Shown piece by piece: positions 7,561 to 15,964 of a stretch of 39,044 bases of DNA (position 1 is the first letter of the stretch; each line of letters opens with the position of its first letter). The notes under the pieces were generated by a model. That model was not told the DNA's origin. It worked only from the letters and a program-made list of their open reading frames with translations, and searched no databases. The stretch covers positions 1-39,044 of the forward strand of contig NZ_JAGWUA010000021.1 of the NCBI RefSeq assembly GCF_028868675.1, written 5' to 3'. This DNA comes from Bradyrhizobium sp. GTDB lineage: Bacteria; Pseudomonadota; Alphaproteobacteria; Rhizobiales; Xanthobacteraceae. The position numbers were made by a program, and so were the translations under genes.

Positions 7561-7670
7561 GTCATTCGAGTCCGTTGCTGCGCCTATACCGCCTCGGAAT
7601 GACGGCGTAGAAGTTTGACCGGCGTGCCCCCGCGCGTTACCAAACGCTGGAGCCAGCCCAGCGAGCAGCG

Positions 7671-8759
7671 ATGTCCTTCAACACCTTCGGTCATATGTTC
7701 CGCGTCACCACCTTCGGCGAGAGCCATGGGGTGGCGATCGGCTGCGTGGTCGACGGCTGCCCGCCGCTGATCCCGCTCACCGAGGCCGACATCCAGCGCG
7801 ATCTCGACCGCCGCAGGCCCGGCCAGTCGCGCTTCACCACGCAGCGCCAGGAGCCGGACCAGGTGAAAATCCTGTCCGGCGTGATGCCGCATCCGGAGAC
7901 CGGAGTGCAGGTCACGACCGGCACGCCGATCGGGCTTCTGATCGAGAACACCGACCAGCGCTCCAAGGACTATTCGGAGATCAAGGACAAGTTTCGCCCG
8001 GGCCACGCCGACTTCACCTATGAAGCCAAATACGGCCTGCGCGACTATCGTGGCGGCGGGCGCTCCTCGGCGCGCGAGACCGCGATGCGGGTTGCCGCCG
8101 GCGCGATCGCGCGAAAGGTGCTGCCGGACGTCAAGGTGCGCGGCGCGCTGGTGCAGATGGGCCCCTACAAGATCGACCGCGACAAGTGGGACTGGAACGA
8201 GATCGCCAACAACCCGTTCTTCTGTCCCGACAAGGACAAGGCGGCGTTCTTCGAGACCTATCTCGACGGCATCCGCAAGAGCGGCTCCTCGATCGGCGCG
8301 GTGATCGAGATCGTCGCGGACGGCGTGCCGGCGGGCCTCGGCGCGCCGATCTACGCCAAGCTCGATGCCGATCTGGCGGCCGCGATGATGAGCATCAACG
8401 CGGTGAAAGGCGTCGAGATCGGTGCCGGCTTCGGCGCCGCCGAACTCACCGGCGAGGAGAACGCCGACGAGATGCGCACCGGCAACGACGGCACGCGCTT
8501 CCTGTCCAACCACGCCGGCGGCATGCTGGGTGGCATCTCGACCGGCCAGCCGGTGGTGGTGCGCTTCGCGGTCAAGCCGACCTCCTCGATCCTGACGCCG
8601 CGCCTGACCGTCGACCGCAGCGGCGCCGACACCGAGATCTTGACCAAGGGCCGCCACGACCCCTGCGTCGGTATCCGCGCGGTTCCCGTCGGCGAAGCCA
8701 TGATGGCCTGCGTGCTGGCCGACCACTTTTTGCGTGACCGCGGCCAGGTGGGGCGTTAG
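7671..8759 (+). CDS. aroC: chorismate synthase
   Basis: AroC converts 5-enolpyruvylshikimate 3-phosphate to chorismate using reduced FMN, the last step of the shikimate pathway. At 362 residues it has the usual length. Diagnostic segments are [18 protein letters not shown] near the N terminus, [17 protein letters not shown], the [18 protein letters not shown] helix, and a late [20 protein letters not shown]. The start codon MSFNTFG is the family N-terminus. It is cytosolic and stands alone between the palindromic repeat and the cyclase gene. Confidence 0.96.
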   Translation: MSFNTFGHMFRVTTFGESHGVAIGCVVDGCPPLIPLTEADIQRDLDRRRPGQSRFTTQRQEPDQVKILSGVMPHPETGVQVTTGTPIGLLIENTDQRSKDYSEIKDKFRPGHADFTYEAKYGLRDYRGGGRSSARETAMRVAAGAIARKVLPDVKVRGALVQMGPYKIDRDKWDWNEIANNPFFCPDKDKAAFFETYLDGIRKSGSSIGAVIEIVADGVPAGLGAPIYAKLDADLAAAMMSINAVKGVEIGAGFGAAELTGEENADEMRTGNDGTRFLSNHAGGMLGGISTGQPVVVRFAVKPTSSILTPRLTVDRSGADTEILTKGRHDPCVGIRAVPVGEAMMACVLADHFLRDRGQVGR

Positions 8760-8820
8760 CGGCCGTCGCGCCCTGCGCGCAGCTTGACGGCCCCGCAACT
8801 TCGTCCCCAAACTGCACGCC

Positions 8821-10011
8821 ATGAACGCCCCGGAGATTCAGCGGATCATCAGCTGGCTGGTCGACGGCGCCCGCTCGGCGGCGACCCCGACCGACATGAT
8901 GGCTGACGTCTGCAACCGCATGGTCGAGGCTGGTCTGCCGCTGTGGCGGGTCGGCGTGTTCATCCGTACGCTGCATCCCGACATCTTCGGCCGCAGCTTC
9001 ATCTGGCGGCCGGGCACCGAGGTCCAGGTCGGCTCGGTCGATTTCGATTTCCTGGACTCGCCGGAATTCATCCAGAGCCCGCTGAAGATGGTGTTCGAGG
9101 AGGGGATCGAGGTCAGGCGCCGGATCGACGATCCCGCGAGCCGGCGGTTCCCGATCCTCGACGACATGCGCGCCGAGGGAGTCACCGACTACATCGCGAT
9201 GCCGCTGCCCTATCTCGACGGCTCGACGCATGCCACGAGCTGGACCACGAAGAGGCCCGGCGGCTTCACCGACGACGACATCGCGATGCTGCGCGCCATC
9301 GTCGCGCCGCTGGCGCGCATCACCGAGATCATCAGCCTGCGCCGCACGGCCGCGATGCTGCTCGATACCTATGTCGGCAACCGCGCAGGCGAGCGCATTC
9401 TCGGCGGCCAGATCCGCCGCGGCCACGCCGACACCATGCAGGCCGTGATCTGGCTGTCGGATCTGCGCGGCTTCACCGCATTGTCGGACAGGCTGCCGGC
9501 CGAGACGGTCGTCGAAATCCTCAATCATTATTTCGATTGCCAGGTGGCCTCCATCCGCGGCCATGGCGGCGAGGTGCTGAAATTCATGGGCGACGGGCTG
9601 CTCGCGGTGTTCCCGATCGACGAATATATCGGCGATGCCAACCATGTCTGTGCAGGCGTTCTGGAGGCCGCGCGCGAATCGCGCGCCAGTGTCGAGGCGC
9701 TGTCGTTCCCGGTCGGCGACGCCGTCGAGCGTTTCCGCTTCGGCGTCGCGCTGCATGTCGGCAACATCCTCTACGGCAATATCGGCGGCGGCAACCGGCT
9801 CGACTTCACCTGCATCGGCCGCGCGGTGAACCTCGCGGCGAGGCTGGAGAAGATCGCGGGCAGGCTCGGCCGCACGGTGGTGGCGTCGGAGGGGTTCGTC
9901 GGCGCCTGCGACGGCGGCTGGTCCGAGCTCGGCGAGTTTCCGATCGCGGGATTCTCGCAGGCGCAGCGGGTTTATGGGCTGGCGGAGGAGCGGCCGGCCG
10001 GGACGGCGTGA
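8821..10011 (+). CDS. class III adenylate/guanylate cyclase with N-terminal sensor-like domain
   Basis: A 396-residue soluble protein. Residues 1 to about 185 look like a GAF-type sensory domain, and the class III cyclase domain runs from about 205 to 390. Metal-binding aspartates sit in LSDLRGFT (about 212-219) and KFMGDG (about 253-258). The specificity positions appear to be the Lys of KFMGDG and the Asp of DFTCIG (about 327), the pattern of adenylate rather than guanylate cyclases (family knowledge). NLAARLEK carries the transition-state Asn/Arg. It probably makes cAMP in response to an unknown cytosolic cue. Rhizobia usually have many such cyclases. Confidence 0.88.
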   Translation: MNAPEIQRIISWLVDGARSAATPTDMMADVCNRMVEAGLPLWRVGVFIRTLHPDIFGRSFIWRPGTEVQVGSVDFDFLDSPEFIQSPLKMVFEEGIEVRRRIDDPASRRFPILDDMRAEGVTDYIAMPLPYLDGSTHATSWTTKRPGGFTDDDIAMLRAIVAPLARITEIISLRRTAAMLLDTYVGNRAGERILGGQIRRGHADTMQAVIWLSDLRGFTALSDRLPAETVVEILNHYFDCQVASIRGHGGEVLKFMGDGLLAVFPIDEYIGDANHVCAGVLEAARESRASVEALSFPVGDAVERFRFGVALHVGNILYGNIGGGNRLDFTCIGRAVNLAARLEKIAGRLGRTVVASEGFVGACDGGWSELGEFPIAGFSQAQRVYGLAEERPAGTA

Positions 10012-10014
10012 ACC

Positions 10015-10028
10015 GTGCCCTTGGGCAC
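10015..10028 (+). terminator. short hairpin after the cyclase gene
   Basis: GTGCCCTTGGGCAC is a self-complementary stretch (5-6 bp stem) just after the cyclase stop. There is no T-run, so it is only a weak terminator candidate. Confidence 0.3.
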
Positions 10029-10074
10029 GCGCCTGCGCCGCCTCGCCCGTTCGGCGGCCTCCTTTGCGGAGCGT

Positions 10075-10088
10075 TTGATCTGGATCAA
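10075..10088. promoter_or_regulatory. FNR/FixK-type binding site upstream of isocitrate dehydrogenase
   Basis: TTGATCTGGATCAA is a perfect TTGAT-N4-ATCAA palindrome, the consensus bound by FNR and by rhizobial FixK proteins. Its centre is about 176 bases before the isocitrate dehydrogenase start. For a class II site the transcript would start near 10122 and leave a leader of about 135 bases. Confidence 0.55.
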
Positions 10089-10257
10089 GTTTTTTGAAAG
10101 TGAAGTCCTTAGCCTGCGACGCACTCGGCTTTCCTGATCGCGGCGACGCCGATAGCATCCGATTCCCGCACCGTCCGGTCGCGGCAGAACATCCGCATAG
10201 CTCAACGCCGACCAACCGATCGGCACTCGAAGCACCACCTTACCAGGAAGCCAGCGC

Positions 10258-12528
10258 ATGAGCAGGACGCCCCCCACCATCATCTACACTCTGACCGACG
10301 AGGCTCCGGCGCTGGCAACGGCCGCGTTTCTGCCGATCATCCGCGCGTTCGCGGCGCCGGCCGGGATCAACGTCACCACCAGCGACATTTCGGTGGCGGC
10401 CCGCATCCTCGGCGAGTTTCCCGAATTCCTGACCGAGGCGCAGCGCGTGCCCGACAACCTCGCCGAGCTCGGCCGCCTGACGCTGCTGCCCGACACCAAC
10501 ATCATCAAGCTGCCCAATATCAGCGCGTCGGTCGCCCAGCTGATGGCGGCCATCAAGGAGCTGCAGGGCAAGGGCTACAAGATCCCGGACTATCCCGAGA
10601 GCCTCCGGTCGGACGAGGAGAAGGCGATCCGGGCGCGCTATGCCAAGTGCATCGGCAGCGCCGTGAATCCGGTGCTGCGCGAGGGCAATTCCGACCGCCG
10701 CGCGCCGCTGGCGGTGAAGAACTACGCGCGCAAGAACCCGCACAGCATGGCCGAATGGAGCCAGGCCTCGCGCTCGCACGTTTCGCACATGCATCACGGC
10801 GACTTCTACCATGGCGAGAAGTCCATGACGCTGGACAAGGCGCGCGACGTGAAGATGGAGCTGATCACGAGGAGCGGCAAGACCATCGTGCTCAAGCCCA
10901 AGGTGTCGCTGCAGGACCGCGAGGTCATCGACTCCATGTTCATGAGCAAGAAGGCTCTTCTGGAGTTCTACGAGCAGGAGATCGAGGACGCCTACAAGAC
11001 CGGCGTGATGTTCTCGCTGCACGTCAAGGCCACCATGATGAAGGTGTCGCACCCCATCGTGTTCGGCCACTGCGTGAAGATCTTCTACCGGGACGCCTTC
11101 GCCAAGCACGGTGAACTGTTCAACGAGCTGGGCGTGAACGTGAACAACGGCATGATCGATCTCTACAACAAGATCGCCAGTCTGCCGCAAAGCAAGCAGG
11201 ACGAGATCAAGCGCGACCTGCACGCCTGCCACGAGCATCGGCCGGAACTGGCGATGGTCGACTCATCCAAGGGCATCACCAACTTCCACTCGCCCAACGA
11301 CGTGATCGTGGACGCGTCGATGCCGGCCATGATCCGCAACGGCGGCAAGATGTGGGGTGCCGATGGCCGTCTCAAGGACGTCAAGGCCGTGATGCCGGAG
11401 AGCACCTTTGCGCGCATCTACCAGGAGATGATCAATTTCTGCAAATGGCACGGCGCCTTCGATCCCAGGACCATGGGCACCGTTCCCAATGTCGGCCTGA
11501 TGGCGCAGCAGGCCGAGGAATACGGCTCGCACGACAAGACCTTCGAGATTCCGGAGGATGGCGTCGCCAACATCACCGACCTCGCCACCGGCGAGGTGCT
11601 GTTGAGTCAAAACGTGGAGCAGGGCGACATCTGGCGCATGTGCCAGGTCAAGGACGCGGCCGTCCGCGACTGGGTGAAGCTCGCCGTCACGCGCGCCCGT
11701 CACTCCGGGATGCCGGTCCTGTTCTGGCTCGACCCGTACCGTCCGCACGAGGCGCAGCTCATCACCAAGGTCAAGATGTACCTGCACGAGCACGACACGA
11801 CCGGCCTCGACATCCAGATCATGAGCCAGGTGCGCGCCATGCGCTACACGCTGGAGCGCGTGGTCCGCGGCCTGGATACGATCAGCGCCACCGGCAACAT
11901 CCTGCGCGACTACCTGACCGACCTGTTTCCGATCATGGAGCTGGGCACTTCGGCGAAGATGTTGTCCATCGTGCCGCTGATGGCCGGCGGCGGAATGTAC
12001 GAAACCGGCGCGGGCGGCTCGGCGCCAAAGCACGTTCAACAGCTCGTGGAGGAAAACCACCTGCGGTGGGATTCACTGGGCGAGTTTCTGGCGCTGGCGG
12101 TTTCGCTGGAGGACCTTGGCCTGAAGACGGGAAACCAGAAGGCGAAGCTGCTGGCCAAGACGTTGGACGCGGCCACTGGCAAGCTGCTGGACAACAGGAA
12201 ATCGCCGTCGCCTCGCACCGGCGAATTGGACAACCGGGGCAGTCAATTCTACCTCGCGATGTACTGGGCGCAGGAACTCGCCGCCCAGGCCGAGGACCCG
12301 GCTCTGCAGGCCCAGTTCAAGCGACTGGCCGAGACGCTGACTCGCAATGAGGAAAAGATCATTGCCGAACTCGCGGCCGTGCAGGGCAAGCCTGCGGACA
12401 TCGGGGGCTATTATTTGCCTGACATGGAAAAGTGTCGGGCCGTAATGCGTCCGAGCGCGACGCTCAACGCGGTTCTGGCGCAGATGGGAGACGCATTGGG
12501 AGCGGGCGGGGCGCGTCCGGCGGCGTGA
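10258..12528 (+). CDS. icd: monomeric NADP-dependent isocitrate dehydrogenase
   Basis: A 756-residue monomeric-type enzyme (the family is usually about 740 residues) that oxidatively decarboxylates isocitrate to 2-oxoglutarate, making NADPH in the TCA cycle. Family landmarks are [14 protein letters not shown] (about 136-149) and GDFYHGEKS for substrate binding, [20 protein letters not shown], and [17 protein letters not shown] start codon with AGGAAG upstream supports the N-terminus. Many alphaproteobacteria use the unrelated dimeric Icd, so this may be a second or replacement enzyme. A perfect FixK/FNR box upstream suggests oxygen-linked control. It converges with clpS. Confidence 0.94.
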   Translation: MSRTPPTIIYTLTDEAPALATAAFLPIIRAFAAPAGINVTTSDISVAARILGEFPEFLTEAQRVPDNLAELGRLTLLPDTNIIKLPNISASVAQLMAAIKELQGKGYKIPDYPESLRSDEEKAIRARYAKCIGSAVNPVLREGNSDRRAPLAVKNYARKNPHSMAEWSQASRSHVSHMHHGDFYHGEKSMTLDKARDVKMELITRSGKTIVLKPKVSLQDREVIDSMFMSKKALLEFYEQEIEDAYKTGVMFSLHVKATMMKVSHPIVFGHCVKIFYRDAFAKHGELFNELGVNVNNGMIDLYNKIASLPQSKQDEIKRDLHACHEHRPELAMVDSSKGITNFHSPNDVIVDASMPAMIRNGGKMWGADGRLKDVKAVMPESTFARIYQEMINFCKWHGAFDPRTMGTVPNVGLMAQQAEEYGSHDKTFEIPEDGVANITDLATGEVLLSQNVEQGDIWRMCQVKDAAVRDWVKLAVTRARHSGMPVLFWLDPYRPHEAQLITKVKMYLHEHDTTGLDIQIMSQVRAMRYTLERVVRGLDTISATGNILRDYLTDLFPIMELGTSAKMLSIVPLMAGGGMYETGAGGSAPKHVQQLVEENHLRWDSLGEFLALAVSLEDLGLKTGNQKAKLLAKTLDAATGKLLDNRKSPSPRTGELDNRGSQFYLAMYWAQELAAQAEDPALQAQFKRLAETLTRNEEKIIAELAAVQGKPADIGGYYLPDMEKCRAVMRPSATLNAVLAQMGDALGAGGARPAA

Positions 12529-12554
12529 CGCCTGGCGCGAGTTCCGGATATTGG

Positions 12555-12578
12555 CGGCGAATGGTTCACTGTTCGCCG
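12555..12578. terminator. hairpin between convergent icd and clpS
   Basis: CGGCGAA (12555-12561) and TTCGCCG (12572-12578) form a 7-bp stem with a 10-base loop about 25 bases past the icd stop. There is no T-run; the call as a transcript-end structure rests on its position. Confidence 0.3.
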
Positions 12579-12700
12579 ACAGCATCCGGGATCGTGTCCT
12601 AATCCGTCCGCTCCAGATTGTCGCTGTCCGGCTCGTGCCGGTTCGCCCTTATTTTCAGCCATCCCGCCTCCGAAGGCAAAGTGCGAAAACGAGGCTCGCG

Positions 12701-13006
12701 CTATTCTTCCGGCTCGGTGGTGAACAGCAGCGGATAGCCCTTGGCGCGACCGGCATCGGTGGCGCGCGTCGCCTTGGTCTCGGCGACGTCCTTGGTGAAG
12801 ACCGCGACCACGCAGACGCCCAGCCGGTGCGCCGTGATCATGACCTTGTAGGCCTGGTCCTCCGTCATGCGGAATTCGGCCTTCAGCACCATGGTGACGA
12901 ATTCGCGCGGTGTGTAGTCGTCATTGATCAGGATGACCTTGTGCAGCCGCGGCCGCTCGACCTTCGTCTTCGTCCTGGTTTTCGGCTTGGTGACGGCGTC
13001 GCTCAT
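12701..13006 (-). CDS. clpS: ATP-dependent Clp protease adaptor ClpS
   Basis: ClpS binds N-degron substrates and passes them to ClpAP. The 101-residue protein has the core motif LINDDYTPREFV (residues 26-37), the MVLKAEFRMTEDQA helix and VAETKATRATDAGRA near the C terminus. The first 20 residues are a Lys/Thr-rich flexible extension, as usual. A very strong ribosome binding site (AAGGAGG) precedes the ATG. It begins only 14 bases after the DUF190 stop on the same strand and no clpA is adjacent. It therefore appears to be the last gene of the fluoride-riboswitch operon, which is unusual. Alphaproteobacteria often have two ClpS paralogues, so this may be the accessory one. Confidence 0.93.
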   Translation of the reverse strand: MSDAVTKPKTRTKTKVERPRLHKVILINDDYTPREFVTMVLKAEFRMTEDQAYKVMITAHRLGVCVVAVFTKDVAETKATRATDAGRAKGYPLLFTTEPEE

Positions 13007-13020
13007 TCCGCCTCCTTCCC

Positions 13021-13362
13021 TCAGCCCGTCGCCTTCTCACCATATTGCAGGACCTGCACCTTCTCCAGCGTGATCAGCCCGCTCGACATCATGCCGTCCA
13101 GGACGGGCAGGAATGCGTTGATGACGTCCTCGCCGTCGACGATCTCGATCACCAGCGGCAGATCCTCCGAGAGCTGCAGGATTTTCGAGGTGTGCAGCCG
13201 GCTCGACTTGCCAAAGCCCATGGGGCCGCGCAGCACGGTAGCGCCGGCCAGATGTCGCTCGCGCGCCTTGGTCACGATCGCTTCATGGAGCGGCTTGCCC
13301 TGGAACGTGTCGGCCTCGCCGATGAAGATGCGGAGCAGCACCGCCTGATTTGGGATTTGCAT
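13021..13362 (-). CDS. DUF190 domain-containing protein
   Basis: A 113-residue cytosolic protein starting MQIPNQAVLLRIFIGE. The pattern RIFIGE...F.GKPLHEAIV..ARERHLAGATVLRGPMGFG and LPLVIEIVDGEDVINAFLP is characteristic of DUF190 proteins, thought to be PII-like in fold and commonly encoded beside crcB. The biochemical role is unknown; a regulatory or ligand-sensing partner of the fluoride channel is an inference. The ribosome binding site (AAAAGGAG) is excellent and the gene begins 2 bases after the second crcB stop, so it is translated from the same message. Confidence 0.9.
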   Translation of the reverse strand: MQIPNQAVLLRIFIGEADTFQGKPLHEAIVTKARERHLAGATVLRGPMGFGKSSRLHTSKILQLSEDLPLVIEIVDGEDVINAFLPVLDGMMSSGLITLEKVQVLQYGEKATG

Positions 13363-13364
13363 GA

Positions 13365-13793
13365 TCAGCTCCTTTTCAGGCGATTGTACCGGCTGGCGAG
13401 CGTATGGCCCAGCCACACCGAGACCAGCCAGCAGGCGACGGACAGTCCGATATAGACAGCCGCGGTCGATTTTGCACCGGAGTGGAACAGGCGGAAGGTC
13501 TCGAGGCTGAAGGCCGAGAAGGTAGTGTAGCCGCCGCAGAAGCCGGTCATGACGAATTGCCGGTGTTCGGGCCGCGCCAGCATGCGGCCGTCCGGGCCGG
13601 TCAGCGTGGCGTAGAAGCCGATGATCAGCGACCCGCTCGCGTTGATGAACAGCGTCGCCCAGGGCAGGCCGGGTCCGGTGTCGAGGAGGAGGCCGACGAA
13701 ATAGCGCACGAGGCCGCCGAGGACGCTGCCGACGGAGACCCAGCCGTAGAGCATCGCGCCGCGCCAGCGGGCGCTGGAGGAGGGGGCGGTCAT
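13365..13793 (-). CDS. crcB: fluoride channel subunit CrcB (second copy)
   Basis: A 142-residue four-helix membrane protein of the Fluc/CrcB family, which exports F- passively as dual-topology dimers. Conserved parts are GSVLGGLVRYF in TM1, LPWATLFINASGSLIIGF in TM2 and the pore motif GGYTTFSAFSLE in TM3, with both Phe-box phenylalanines present. The ATG follows the upstream crcB stop directly (TAGATG) and is preceded by GGAGAGG, fixing the start. Paired crcB genes usually encode two subunits of a heterodimer (family knowledge). It sits downstream of a fluoride riboswitch. Confidence 0.94.
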   Translation of the reverse strand: MTAPSSSARWRGAMLYGWVSVGSVLGGLVRYFVGLLLDTGPGLPWATLFINASGSLIIGFYATLTGPDGRMLARPEHRQFVMTGFCGGYTTFSAFSLETFRLFHSGAKSTAAVYIGLSVACWLVSVWLGHTLASRYNRLKRS

Positions 13794-14183
13794 CTAACCT
13801 CTCCAGCCGTCGGCGAGCAGGAAGCCGCTCGTCACCGCGGCGAGGCAGAGCACGACCGAGAGGACGACATTGCCGATCGCGCGGCGCGTCTCGCCGGCGC
13901 TCGCAAGCGTCAGCGTCTGCAGGCTGAAGGAGGACACCGTGGTGTAGCAGCCGAGGAAGCCGGTGACCGCAAACAGCCACGGGTTCGGCGCGGCGAAGAC
14001 CGAGCCTGGGTGCGTCGCCAGCGCGCCGAAAATGCCGATTGCGAAGGCGCCGGTGACGTTGACGGCCATGGTACCCCAGGGAAAGCTCTCGCCGAGCCGG
14101 CGCGCGATCGCGCCGGAAACGAAATAGCGGGCGCAACCGCCGAGCACGCTGCCGATCGTGATGACGATCACCGCGCTCAGCAC
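13794..14183 (-). CDS. crcB: fluoride channel subunit CrcB (first copy)
   Basis: A four-helix Fluc/CrcB fluoride channel subunit. The start is placed at the GTG at 14183 (129 residues, VLSAVIVITIGSVLGG), which matches the family N-terminus and has GGAG 10 bases upstream. An ATG at 14231 would add 16 residues and overlap the MFS stop. Conserved parts are GSVLGGCARYF, FPWGTMAVNVTGAFAIGIF and the pore stretch GCYTTVSSFSLQ. The first Phe of the usual TTFSxF pore motif is Val here, while the second copy keeps it, which suggests the two form an asymmetric heterodimer. It lies between the MFS gene and the second crcB. Confidence 0.92.
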   Translation of the reverse strand: MLSAVIVITIGSVLGGCARYFVSGAIARRLGESFPWGTMAVNVTGAFAIGIFGALATHPGSVFAAPNPWLFAVTGFLGCYTTVSSFSLQTLTLASAGETRRAIGNVVLSVVLCLAAVTSGFLLADGWRG

Positions 14184-14211
14184 GTTCGGGATTCTCCGCT
14201 TGTTGTGTCGG

Positions 14212-15408
14212 TCATAACTTGCCCGCCGCACCGTTTGATTGCGCGATCCCGTTGCCGATCGCTAGCAGCCCGGCAAGCGCAATCAGCGTGAAGCCGAGCC
14301 CTGCCAGAAACGTGCCGGCCGGACCATGGGCGTCCCACAGCGCGCCGGCGATGACGCTGGCCGCAAGCGTCGCCAGTCCGGTGAACAGGTTGAAATAGCC
14401 GAACGCGGTGCCGCGCAAGCTCGGCGGCGCGGTATCGGCGACCAGCGTCGCAAACAAGCCCTGCGTAAAACCCATATGCAGGCCCCACAGCACGACGCCG
14501 AGCGCGGTGCCGGCAAGGCTCGGCACCAGCGCCAGCGCGAGATCAGCGCCGGCGAGAAAGGCGAGCCCCAGCGCCAGCAATCCCCGGCGGTTGATGCGGT
14601 CAGACAGCACGCCGACCGGATAGGCGGAAAGCGCATAGACGATGTTCATCACCACCAGGACCGCCGGCACCCACATCGCATGCAGCCCGACGTTCTGCGC
14701 CCGCAGGATCAGGAAGGCCTCGCTGAAGCGGGCCAGCGTGAAGACGATGCCGACCGCGACTACGCGCCAGTAGACCGATCCGAGCTGCCGCATGGCTGCG
14801 AGGTTCAGCGGATTGCGCGCCGCCTCCCTGCCGTCGCGATGCTCGGGCTCGTCGACCGCGAACAGGATCAGCGCCAGCGACAGGAACGCCGGCAGCACGG
14901 CGAGCCAGAACACGCTGCGAAAATTGTCCGCCGTCCACCACATCAGGCCGATCGCCAGCAGCGGCCCGACGAAGGCGCCGACGGTGTCGAGCGACTGGCG
15001 CAGGCCAAAGCTCGCCCCGCGGAGTTCCGGCGGCGCCAGATCGGCGACCAGCGCATCGCGCGGCGCGCCGCGGATGCCCTTGCCGACGCGGTCGATGAAG
15101 CGCGCCGCCACCAGCCAGCCGGCGTCGGGTGCGAGCGGAAACAGCGGCTTCGTGCAGGCGGCAAGCCCGTAACCGAGCGCCGCGAGCAGCTTGCGGCGTC
15201 CGAGCCAGTCCGACAGCGCGCCGGAAAAGATCTTCGTGATCGAGGCGGTTGCCTCCGCGATGCCCTCGATGAGGCCGACCGTCATCGTCGAGGTGCCGAG
15301 CACCGTGATCAGATAGACCGGCAGCAGCGCATGGATCATCTCGGAGGAGACGTCCATCAGCATCGAGACGAAACCGAGCACCCAGACCCCGCGCGGGATC
15401 CGTGACAT
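14212..15408 (-). CDS. MFS transporter, first gene of the fluoride-riboswitch operon
   Basis: A 398-residue major facilitator with about 12 hydrophobic helices. The loop after TM2 has GALSDWLGRRK (the MFS motif A region) and TM5 has the proline/glycine-rich LRQSLDTVGAFVGP. It is probably an inner-membrane efflux carrier; the substrate is unknown. The start is set at the ATG at 15408 (MSRIPRGVWVLG) because the longer frame to 15474 would begin inside the terminator hairpin at 15461-15483. Its leader carries a fluoride aptamer, and both crcB genes, the DUF190 gene and clpS follow with tiny gaps. That makes a role in fluoride tolerance or in export of a fluoride-stress metabolite likely (inference). 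Confidence 0.88.
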   Translation of the reverse strand: MSRIPRGVWVLGFVSMLMDVSSEMIHALLPVYLITVLGTSTMTVGLIEGIAEATASITKIFSGALSDWLGRRKLLAALGYGLAACTKPLFPLAPDAGWLVAARFIDRVGKGIRGAPRDALVADLAPPELRGASFGLRQSLDTVGAFVGPLLAIGLMWWTADNFRSVFWLAVLPAFLSLALILFAVDEPEHRDGREAARNPLNLAAMRQLGSVYWRVVAVGIVFTLARFSEAFLILRAQNVGLHAMWVPAVLVVMNIVYALSAYPVGVLSDRINRRGLLALGLAFLAGADLALALVPSLAGTALGVVLWGLHMGFTQGLFATLVADTAPPSLRGTAFGYFNLFTGLATLAASVIAGALWDAHGPAGTFLAGLGFTLIALAGLLAIGNGIAQSNGAAGKL

Positions 15409-15460
15409 TGCGAGATTTGGCTCCGATGAGGTCACGTCCAGCCCTTCGTCATCAGGCAAC

Positions 15461-15483
15461 AAAAAACCCGCCACCGGCGGGTT
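15461..15483 (-). terminator. intrinsic terminator between fluoride aptamer and MFS gene
   Basis: On the minus strand AACCCGCC, a 3-base loop, GGCGGGTT (15465-15483), then a run of Ts (15461-15466). It lies about 50 bases downstream of the aptamer and about 55 upstream of the MFS start, the geometry expected of a transcription-terminating riboswitch platform. Confidence 0.85.
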
Positions 15484-15532
15484 CGTTCATGCTCCCACCG
15501 AGGGCCGAGGCTCTCCGACTGCCTCACCTCCA

Positions 15533-15596
15533 GCAGGAGCCATCAGCCCACACGAAAACATCGTCGGGCGGTTGTCGGGGGACTCCATCCCCATCT
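15533..15596 (-). promoter_or_regulatory. fluoride riboswitch (crcB motif)
   Basis: Read on the minus strand, GGGGATGGAGTCCCC (15578-15592) forms stem P1 around the conserved ATGGAG loop. A CGACAACC joining segment follows. GCCC (15566-15569) pairs with GGGC (15546-15549) as the next stem, capped by an extra ACGA/TCGT helix. The 3' signature CTGATGGCTCCT (15535-15546) follows, whose CTCC (15536-15539) pairs with GGAG (15583-15586) as the pseudoknot. These features match the fluoride aptamer (GG-GATGGNG...CTGATGGCTCC type). The crcB genes downstream agree. The family is recognised from consensus memory; a covariance search was not run. Confidence 0.9.
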
Positions 15597-15659
15597 GTTC
15601 GGCAAACCTAGCATGGAAACCGCGATGGGCAATAGGGCAGGGCGGGGTGTCGTCCCACT

Positions 15660-15808
15660 GCTCGTCATGCGCGGGCTTGCCGTCTTCGCTGGAGCTCCGC
15701 CGGCCTGAGACCGAAAGCCCGGCGAAGCCTAGCGTAGCCGGGGACCCGCGCATCCATCAAAATGAGAGAACTTGCTCTCGATGATGGATTGCCGGGCAAG
15801 CCCGGCAA
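15660..15808. repeat. mosaic of palindromic intergenic repeats
   Basis: The stretch contains ATGCGCGGG near its left end with CCCGCGCAT at 15745-15753, then ATCCATC/GATGGAT with GAGAG/CTCTC nested inside (15752-15789), then the perfect inverted repeat TTGCCGGGC-AA-GCCCGGCAA (15789-15808). Such mixtures are typical of bradyrhizobial intergenic repeats (from memory). Together with the riboswitch they fill the roughly 550-base gap between the MFS and DUF1194 genes. I see no gene in the gap. Confidence 0.65.
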
Positions 15809-15964
15809 TGACACGGTGGAGTGCTTCGCGCCGTCCATGCGATACGACCGGGACCGGATTGCGGCGACTCCGCCCCCTAACTCGAATGTGAATACCCCGC
15901 CATCTTCCCACTTTGCGGGGCCATGATTGCATGTCACCATCGCGTCATACGACGGGAGGGCGCG

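Noticed and set aside
8572..10215. Minus-strand ORF of 547 codons opposite the cyclase gene
   Set aside because: Antisense shadow of aroC and the cyclase.
15409..15474. Longer start for the first MFS gene
   Set aside because: The extra 22 codons begin inside the terminator hairpin and are hydrophilic, unlike an MFS N-terminus.
15487..15753. Minus-strand ORF of 88 codons ending just before the terminator at 15461-15483
   Set aside because: It spans the fluoride aptamer and repeats; its codons simply translate the riboswitch, and it has no good ribosome binding site.
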